A DNA stretch of 64,000 bases from Plecoglossus altivelis (lineage: Eukaryota; Chordata; Actinopteri; Osmeriformes; Plecoglossidae). Position numbers and translations under genes: made by a program. Position 1 is the stretch's first letter; each line of letters starts with the position of its first letter. The stretch spans positions 10,972,570 through 11,036,569 of the forward strand of contig BROE01000011.1 of NCBI GenBank assembly GCA_036571765.1, read 5' to 3'. This document shows, piece by piece, positions 1 through 9,900 of the stretch. The notes beneath the pieces were generated by a model that worked only from the letters and a program-made list of their open reading frames with translations, did no database searches and had not been told where the DNA came from.

Positions 1-1213
1 GCTCTGTCGAGGTGTGGTCTGTAATAGCTGTAGTTTAAATTGATTGAGAGAACTACAAATTAACCAGTTCTTATAATGTAGGATATCTATGTTTACTATC
101 CGTGACACTCTCTCTTCCTGTGATTATAGCAGACCTGTCACACGACTAGTATAGCAAGCTAACTGGCAAGCAAACATCCGGTGGATATCAAGTGTCAGCA
201 GAAACATATAAGGCTATCGAAGCTGATAAACCAGAACCTTAGGCAGGCAATTTTTAGAGAATAAAGGACAGGCGACATAAGAGATGCCGGATAATAACAA
301 ACTGTATCTTAATTAGCCAGCAATGTTTGCTAACTAGCCCTACACACCGCTAGCTAGATTAACATGTTTACCGACCATGGTGGAATACGGCTCCTTACCA
401 TCTTTTTGCTGTCTGACGAACGGTTGGATTGCCTTGACATCGTGTATAATGTTACAGGTTTATATATGTGACTTGATAGCTCTTTATTTTTTAATGCTCT
501 CTTTCTCTGGCGTTCCCGTGATCACTGTTCTGTCTGTAGTTGCCAATTCTTCTTCCTCTTTTAGAAAAGGAAGCCATGATGTGTACAGCAGCGCCACCTT
601 TGGGCCTGGAATAGAATAGAGGTTCGTCTTTTTTTATCTTCAATGGGCCTACTTCGTTTCCAATTGCACCACATGGTGGCGGAATATTACGAATTTTAAA
701 CTATGAGAATTACACATATGAATGACAAATAAACGGAACTCTAGGTTAACTATCACCAGGATGACTAGCTTTTATGTAAATGTGAGCTACCAGTCGTAAT
801 GCAATTACCCGTTCACGTGCGGGTGCGTGTGCGGCGCGGGCGTGTGTGCTTGTGAGTGAGAGAAAGGGAGGTGGAAACTGTCGGAGACAAGAGGACGCGA
901 TACAGATGCGCAAGAAACTCATGCTGTGATCGTCTTTTATTTTACACTTTAACGTAGGCTGATGTGTTTTTAGAACAAGCTTATCGACACAAGATCGTTA
1001 CTAAAGTTAATGGCTTTATGATTGCTGCTTCGCTGACAGCCTTCCCGAGGACAATTTCCCCAGAAGCAAGGAAGAGGAAGACAACCTCTATCGCTAGTTC
1101 AACGTTTCTTTAGGTCTCGTTTTTATTCTTTTCCTAACGGACCGATTGAAATACCCGTTCTACAATAACAGGACGACGGCAGGACTAAAGAGGTGTGAGA
1201 GATTAAGGGGGCG
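1..1213. other. Upstream region of smap2 (promoter/5' UTR not resolved)
   Basis: This is mostly unique, AT-leaning sequence without a recognisable exon. A CpG- and GT-rich patch at about 808-850 and the purine-rich stretch before the first start codon are the only promoter-like hints. The transcription start and any non-coding 5' exon cannot be placed from the sequence. A short open frame at 377-619 has no recognisable protein content. Confidence 0.4.
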
Positions 1214-1216
1214 ATG

Positions 1217-1319
1217 ATGACGGGAAAATCTGTGAAAGACATTGACAGGTATCAGGCTGTTCTCACATCGCTACTATCACTAGAGGAGAATAAATTCTGC
1301 GCCGATTGTGAAGCGAAAG
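1217..1319 (+). CDS. smap2: smap2 exon 1 (residues 1-34)
   Basis: Codes MTGKSVKDIDRYQ and the first zinc-ligand pair CADC. It ends in AAAG before a GTAAGT donor, phase 1. An alternative in-frame ATG at 1214 would add one Met. Confidence 0.93.
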
Positions 1320-2730
1320 GTAAGTGATCAGTCTTGATGGGGACATACCTATTCGGCATACGGTCAACCTAGTCATCGTAGTAGCATTGTCAGACCAAAC
1401 GGGGTGAACAAGACCAAATGAGTCAACCAACGTTTCCCGTATCAATTGCCTCCAGCAACTCGAAGAGTGTGCGCGCGGGGCTTTATCTTTATCTAACGGA
1501 ACCGGGTCTATAGCTTCATCTAACGGAACCTGCCGATAAGGAGGTCAAATCTGAAATTAAGACGCAAAATACACCTGCATTGACATTCACTCGTCCCGAA
1601 CAAACTGTTCTAGGTTGTCTGGGAAATAAGAGTGTGTGCGCGAGAGAGCGAGCGTGCGCACGCGTGCGTGTCTGTCTGTTTGTTTAGATGTCAATCTAAT
1701 TGAACAACAGTTCGAGACCAATTATTGGAAGCCAGTGTATTTCGATTGTATTTGAACAGCTTGCATTTTCTTAAAGCGTGTTTGCCTAACCGGGTTTGAC
1801 CCGCTAAATGAATCACCAAACATGGCAGTAATCGTTCGTGTGTGTGTGCCGTGGGCCTATTAGTCTTATTGTGCGACACATACATGTTTTTGAAGTAACA
1901 TTACAAACCTTAGCAACATGAGTTGGAGTTGCTTGCGTTACCATGGTTGTGTAAGAGGGCAAAGGTAAGTACTTAGGATTGGCTCACAGCCAAGCTGGTG
2001 ACGTTGCCCTTGAGTCTGAGAAACAAGCCAGCTCAAACTGTGGACCAATGCATTAAGTGACAGCAGGCACATGGGATTTCAACACTGGCGCGCAACTGAA
2101 CATGCTCGGAATGTTTCCACTATCCCGCCCTCTTCACGGCTTGTAGACACCACACACACACACAACGACACACACACACACACACCCACAAAGGTACACA
2201 CACAGGCACACATGGGGCTAGAGACATTTTATCAGAGACGGACATTGTGACTCACACGCTGACCTCTGTGCCTTGGCAGACAGATAGATCAAGTTAGTCA
2301 GACACTAGCTGTCAGACGGACGGACGGACAGACGGACGGACAGACACTAGCTGTCAGACAGACAGATCAAGTCAGGCGGACAGACAGTGGCTGTCAGACA
2401 GACAGGTAGGCAGACAGACAGGCAGATCAAGTCAGGCGGACAGACACTGGCTGTCAGACAGACAGGTAGGCAGACAGACAGGCAGATCAAGTCAGACAGG
2501 CAGGTCAAGTCTGACAGATGTGTTTGACTCTGTGTTCAGTGAGGCGAAGTGCCTCCTCTCCTCCCATCTCCTCCTTTATCGAACCATGTCCTGTATCCTA
2601 TAGGGACAGGTGCTGCCCCTCTCTCTCTATCTGTTTCTCTCAATTCAAGTCAAAATGCTTTACCGGCATAAATGTTCACTCTCTGTCTCTCTCTCTCTCT
2701 GTCTCTCTCTCTCTCCTGTCTCTCTCTGTT

Positions 2731-2777
<47 letters not shown>

Positions 2778-4008
2778 GTCTCTCTCTGTTTGTCTCTCTC
2801 TGTCTCTCTCTGTTTGTCTCTCTCTCTCTCTGTCTCTCTCTGTCTCTCTCTGTTTGTCTCTTTCTCTCTCTCTCTCTCTCTCTGTTTGTCTCACTTTATC
2901 TTGCTCTCTATTTCAGTGCTGAAGCGGCATCTTTGTCCAAAGCACAGGGAACGGATCTGTTGAGACACAACCGAAATGTTCACACAGATGCCCGCGCACA
3001 CAAACACACGCGCGCGCACACACACAAACACACCCGGACACACACAAACGCACACACCCACACAAAAACACACGCACCCACACACACACAAATGCGCGCG
3101 CGCGCACACAAACACACGTGCACACACACACACACCATACATTTTCTGCGAGGACAAGGAGACAACCCAGTCTCTGGGAGCTGCTTGTCCTTGCTCTGAC
3201 AGCGACCTTCTCAGACGGCTTGCTGCTGATCGTCAGCAGCATCGCCTGTTGAAGAGACCTAGATACCAGTCGCCCTGGCGATGATCACAGCCGCACTGTG
3301 AGCCACCGAGCTCTGGGGAGTCTTGGGCATCATGGCAGCCATGGAAACAGTTCAGTGGAACACACACGCACACACATGCATACATACACACACACACACA
3401 CGTACATACATACATACATACAGACACACACACACACACACATACATACATACATACATGCATACATACATACATACATACATACATTCATACACACACA
3501 CACATACATACACACACACACACACATACATACACACACACATACATACACACACAGACATACATACGCACGCACACACAAACACACATGCAGGGCCCAA
3601 GAGAAAAGTGTGTTTCATGTGCCATGGGACAGCTAGTGCAGATTGCTTTCTCTAAAATGAGACCAGGCCTTGAAGCGCAAGAGACAGGCAAAGGGATTGA
3701 GTTTGTGTGTGTCTGTGTCTGTGCCAGACGACATTTAGACTGTTACTGTGAGCGGATACCTTTGCACATAGTCTATGGTAAATACACAGTGAGGCCTGTT
3801 TACAGAGAACACAACCATTCTGCCATGCCTGTGTTTGTTGTGTGCCGCTAACTTTACAGAGCCTTGCTAATTAGACTGGATAGGATTAGGGGTTAGCAGA
3901 GGAAATAGCAGCACGTGCGCAAACACACACATCCACCAAGCCACCCTCTTACTCTCTCTCTCTCTCTCTCTTTCTGTATATCTCTCTCTCTATCTCTCTC
4001 TTCCGATA

Positions 4009-4050
<42 letters not shown>

Positions 4051-5075
4051 CACGAGCTATGGAAGAGGCGGAATTAGAATGAGTCGAATGACCTCTTTTC
4101 CAGCCTCTTTTGTTTAATCAGTTAATAGCGTCACTGCCACTTTCTGTCTGTCCAAATACGTGAGCAGGAAAGCACTCACCAGGACAGCAAGAACTCAGCT
4201 TAAAGCATGACACAAAGTCAAATGAGGGGAAATGGATGCAAATGTGGCCTTCAGTCACTTGTCTGCAGGATGACAGAAAGCATTTTGGGAGAAGAGCTTC
4301 TCGTTGTCGTTGTTTTCCTGCTCTGTCTGTTCTGGCAACGATGCTCATGTATACATGGAGTCATTCCTTCAGTGGGTTAGACTTCCCTTCCTGTTACTAT
4401 AGAATGACAAGGCGTTACAACCAAGAGAAGTCTGGTGTCACGTCTTTCACACAGCTGGGAGTGGGGGTTGTCAATGTCTGCGCTGAACAGGAAACTCACA
4501 CGCAAATACTCTGGCAATACAGTAACATGCGAAGGAATTCCGACATCCAGTCTGTTAGATAGCATTAAGGGTCCATATGGTTATGGTTGGCGCTGTCTGA
4601 TCCTATTTGCTCTGACACAGATTACCATCGCTCTGGTACCAGTTCTGTTCTTCCTGGTGAAAGAGGAAGTGACTAGATTGGACGTGGTCAAAAGCTCGAT
4701 GTAAAACACAAGACCTAAAAAACGAAGGACTCGATTCACTCTCGCTCGCTTTCTGTCATTCTGTTTGTCTTCATCTCTCTCTGTCTTCCTCTCTTTCCTC
4801 TCCCCCACTCGCCATCTTTTTTGCCCTCTTTCTTCATCTTTCTCTCAATATATATCTCTCTCTTTCTGTCCCTCTCTCTCTCTTGTCTCTCGTGCTCGAG
4901 TGGGGCTCATGTTTGCATACACGCAGGCCCCTGGGTTGCTATGGAGACATCACCTGAAGATGTCACTTCCTTGTCCTCCACCTCCCACAAGCAGCTACCT
5001 CTTGAATGGAGGGGGGTGATTGGCTGTGTCGAGGGCTCTTTCACTGTCAGATCCTGTGACTTTGACTGTGGGACT

Positions 5076-5106
<31 letters not shown>

Positions 5107-6917
5107 GCAGAGAGACTATAGCTGTGAACACAAGTACAGATCCAGTCACCGTTAGTCCTGCAAAGCTGCTAATATGACTGTCCCTGGTTCCCAGGGCTCT
5201 GTGGGGGGGGGTTAGTGATGGGGCCTGCTTCCGCTGGGTCACTGGTGGTGATGGTAATGGGAGGGGAGGTAATGGGGTGGGGGGGGGGCAGCATTCGAAG
5301 GACACGATGTCTGAGCCCAGGGGATTAGACCACTGACGCATGTGGACGACTGTCTGTGGACCCTGGTGGGATGTGGACTAATAAGCCGCGTATGCGCTGT
5401 GTGGGAGAGAGAGACATGGAGAGAGAGCGCAGGAGGAAGATGGAGAAAGAGTGAGCGCGCGAGAGAACGAGAGAGAGAGAGCGCAGGGGAAAGAGAAAGA
5501 GTGAGAGCGCGCGGGAGAAAGAGAGAGAGCGGGAGAAAGAGAGAGTGCAGGACAAAGAGCAAGCAGAATATGAGGTACTAAATGCATCCATTATTCATTT
5601 TAGTCTTCTCTCTTCCTCCCATCATATTGCCCTGGTGTCCTGGCTGGTCGACAACGTAACAGTCCACAATTTGGGAATTTGATTCAAGAGACTGTGTCTG
5701 GGCATGTGTGCTTGTGTGCTTGGGCGCATGGCTGTTTCTCTCACCCCATTTCTGTCTCCCAACTTAAACCTCTCCGCCCGTTTCTAACAGCGCCAAAGCT
5801 CTGCAAAACAGCACGACCCACGAAATGAGTTTGGATCCGAAACAGGAAGTTTATATTGCACAGTAGTGTGTTACTCCACTGGCTAGAAATGCTAAGTGAT
5901 TGCCAAACAGGATTTTGGTTTCACCGCTGTTGAAACTGAATTAGAATTACCTTCTCGTTCTCAGCGTTGACGTCGAGATCCTTGGCTCTAATCTGGTCTG
6001 AAATACATGATATACGTCTGATTACAATCTGGCTATATGTCAATCCTTCATAATTGATCTGTTCATTGTTTCCCCTTAAGCCCTTCCAAAGTTGCCTGGT
6101 CTGACTGTGACGTTACAGAATTGCTGATAAGCCTATCGTTCATCTCCTTGGAGCTCCATATCCCCCCCCTGTTCCCTTCTCTCAGTGCCTGAACATGAGG
6201 GCCTTCCCCTGGGTCTGAGCATCTCTCCACTCCCCCTCCACATCCAGAGAACCAGGCTGCAAGCCAGCTGCACACTCTAATACCCCCAAGCAGATTAGGC
6301 CTGCACTGTTCGCTATGCACACACACACACACACACACTTAACCATGATGCACTGCGAACACACACACGCTCACATATTTCAGATATAAAGATTGAAATT
6401 GGGAGAGGTTGTGATAAGGAAAAGAAACATGGGGCACCATGTAAAGCAGGAGGAGAGCTATGCAGGAAGGAGGGAATGCTGAAGGAGAGTGATAGAGAAG
6501 GAGAGGAGACTGGGATCGAGGGAATACAACTGTATGCTGAAGATATGGACAGAAGGAAAGAGAGAGAGCAAAGAGTTGCCACGTGGACCAGAGTCAAGAA
6601 ACACAAGGCTGGGAAGAGAGGGGAGAGGGAGGGGTGGAGGGGGAGGGAGGGGGAGGGAGAGAGAAAGAGATGGAGGGAGGGTTTGAGGGAGGGAGGAAGG
6701 AGAAAGGGAGGGTGGGAGGGGTTGAGGGAGGGATGAAAGGGAGACAGGGTTTGAGGGAGGTAGGAAGGAGAAAGGGAGAGATGGAGGGGGAGAGAGCAAG
6801 GGAAGGAGGGAGGGTGGGGAACCGAATAAACTGGCATGCAGAGCCAAATCAATCCTCTTGTTTACTGTGGCTACCCCCCCTACCACCACCACCACCACCA
6901 CCTCCACCACGACACAA

Positions 6918-6960
<43 letters not shown>

Positions 6961-9900
6961 TCAAACAGTCCCCACCATTGTGTCCAAATAGGCTTTGCTG
7001 AGTAATTCTGCTATTATTAGCCCTGCATGCTAACTAATGCTGCGGACAGACGTTCAGGATGGCTCTCACATTAATCCCCAGCGCTCTGACCCTGTGTGCA
7101 CGTGGCTTTGCAAGAACCTGGACCGTGTGGGTACTAGACTTTAGTTCTGTGGTATTTTCGTGATACACTTTGGAACCTTGTCGTGGGACTGAAATAGACA
7201 GACAGTTACAGACAGATCAGACAGACAGACATGACAGACCATGGCAGGCAGGCAGGCAGTGCAGGCAGGCATTGGCAGGCAGGCAGGCAGGCAAGGTCAG
7301 GCAGTAACACTCTCCATAGCTTTAAACCCCTGGGTGAATGCTTAGGGTCAGTTGGTGATTCACCTTTGTGAACACAGCAATGGTCCAGGTGACCCTAAAG
7401 GCAAACATCGAGGTTTTAAGTCCTGCCATGCTGTGTTGGCATGTGCTTCATCGTTTGCATCTCTAGCCTTGGAAAAACAACCACACTAATGCACAAGCTA
7501 TCATGGACATAACTGCCATGTAGCGCCTCCAGGATATTTCCTGATCCGTCCCATGAAGGCAGAGAGAATAGGACAGCACTGCCACCCAGTGGACGATAAG
7601 GCACACTGCATGTTGCACTGATTTACCTAAAAGGGTGGTGGGAGTGGGATGGAGGTTTTGAGAGCCCTTCAACCAACCAGAGAAAAAAGGGAGGGAGGGA
7701 GAGATGGCTTGAAGAGGAGAGTAAAGGAAAGGAGGAGGGAGAGAGAGAGAGAGAGGGGGGGGGAAGGTTCCAGTATTCTCTTTGAAGCTTCCTGTTATTC
7801 TCTGAAGAGGGCTGTTGCATAATCAGAGACGAAAAATAGCCGGAGAGATGCCGAACACTCTCCACAGAGTGCTCTGCGGATGGACGCACACCCGCTAACG
7901 TGTAGCGCGTGCACACGCACACCCACGCGCGCACACCTGCACATATACACAAGCGGCACACCGGTAGACACGCTAACATGCACATGTACATAGTGACATG
8001 TTTGTAAGCGAATAATGATCCATTTGTGTAATTGGCTTTTGTGAACAAGGAATGTGTAGTGTGCATGTGGGTGTGGGTGTGTGTCTGTGTGTGTGTGTGT
8101 GTGTGTGTGTCTGTGTGTGCGCGCATGGCTCTCCCTCCCTTTCCCTCTGTTCTCTTGCTTCTCTCTCTATTAGAACATGCAGACTAAACACTTGTAGTGG
8201 AGCTGGGAGCTTGTCAGTGCACCCCATGTCTTTAGCAGGGTTCGACATGCTTCCTTGGCAAACACAAGCGTGTCATCAGGGTCTGGATCTTGGCTAATCT
8301 ACGATTAGATGAAAAACAGTCAAGCAAACTCTGTTTCTTTGTCTCTATCTTCTCTCTGTTTGGGCTCTCGGTCAATTTGATTGCCTCGTTCTATTTTTTT
8401 CCTGCGCTCTTTGATTGACTGTCTATTTTTATCCATCTGAAATTGTTGGTATGCTTAGAAGTACGAGTACTGAACAGTTCACAAGGGTCTCATCCTTTTC
8501 TTTCATTCTTCTTTCTGGCTCTCCACCCTCCCCTCGCTATCTTTCTCCGCCTACCCTTCTCTATTATTCTGTCCCCTCTCTTTTTCTATCTCTCCCTTTC
8601 TCTCTCTCTACACTCCTTTCTCTTTATCTCTCTCCCACCCTCACCCTCTCACCCTCTGCCCCTCCCTCTCGCTCTCTCCTTCTCTCTCTCCTTCTCTTTC
8701 TCTCCCTCCCTCCCTCTGTCCCTCCTCCCTCCCTCTGTCAGGTCCTAGATGGGCTTCCTGGAATCTGGGCATCTTCATCTGCATCCGCTGTGCAGGGATC
8801 CACAGGAACCTGGGCGTCCACATCTCCAGGGTCAAATCTGTCAACCTCGACCAGTGGACCCAGGAGCAGATCCAGGTCAATATACAGACCCAGACCCAGG
8901 CCTAGTCCCAGTCCCGGACCCAGTCCCAGATCCAGATCCAGACCCAGGCCCAGGCCCAGACCCAGACCCAGACCCAGGCCCAGACCCAGACCCAGGCTAG
9001 GCCAGCGCAGTAGCATCATGCTGAGAAGAGGATGTTTCTTGGTGGTTCTCTAGCACATCTATCTGTCTTCTCTGTTTGCAGTGTGTCCAGGAGATGGGTA
9101 ATGCCAAGGCTAGAAGACTCTATGAGGCTTTCCTTCCAGAATGCTTCCAGCGCCCTGAGACAGACCAGTATCCTCATCACTTTGCATCAGTGTGTCATCA
9201 GTGTCTGTGCGTGTGTCATCAGTGTGCGTGCGTGTGTCAGTGTGCCATCAGTGTGTGTGTGCGTGTGTGTGTGTGTGTGTGTCATCAGTGTGTGTGCGTG
9301 TGTCAGTGTGCCGTCAGTGTGTGTGTGTGTGGACACAAGTCGGCTGCGCTCCTTGACTGAGTGGTGCAGGTCTGCAGAGATCTTCATCAGGGACAAGTAC
9401 GATAAGAAGAAGTACATGGACAAGGTCATCGACATCCAAAGGCTACGGGTAAATGTCTTGACATTCGACCACACCGAGAACACACTCTCTCTCACACACT
9501 GGGGTCAGAGCGCTGGGGATTCTTGTGTGGTGGTACAAAAGGTGTATCACAACGACAATAAGGAAGCACCAGGGTTCTGCTATAAAGCGTGTATCTGTGT
9601 CAAACAGAATCTGCGTGTGGTTCGGTCATCCCATAGCGTCTGTTTTCCTCTTCCTCTGTAGAAAGAGAAGAGTTGTGCCAACATTCCTAAAGAGCCGGTG
9701 GTGTTTGAGAAGATGAAGCTGGTGAGTCTGTCTTCGAACTGAGTCTCAGGTTCACCAATGCAGAGGATTCCTCCATACGTGGTTTAGATGAAGCTGTTCA
9801 CTGCTTGATCTCTGTTCTGACCCCCTTCAGAAGAGAGACGATTCTCAGCAGATGAAGAACACCCCCCAGTCCCAGTCTGTCTCTGACCTGCTAGGACTGG

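Larger units (their letters stand above)
1320..8741 (+). other. smap2: smap2 intron 1 (7.4 kb, repeat-rich)
   Basis: No exon is recognisable here. The intron holds many simple repeats (listed separately) separated by unique DNA at about 1330-2100, 3600-3930, 4050-4740, 5560-6300, 7000-7190 and 8130-8500. None of the unique blocks shows protein similarity that I recognise. Confidence 0.8.

Noticed and set aside
377..619. 80-codon plus-strand frame upstream of smap2
   Set aside because: No homology recognised, no splice or start context, and length within chance expectation.
2518..3691. Overlapping open frames of Ser/Leu, Thr/His or Cys/Val on both strands
   Set aside because: They are translations of TC, CA and CATA microsatellites, with no splice context or homology.
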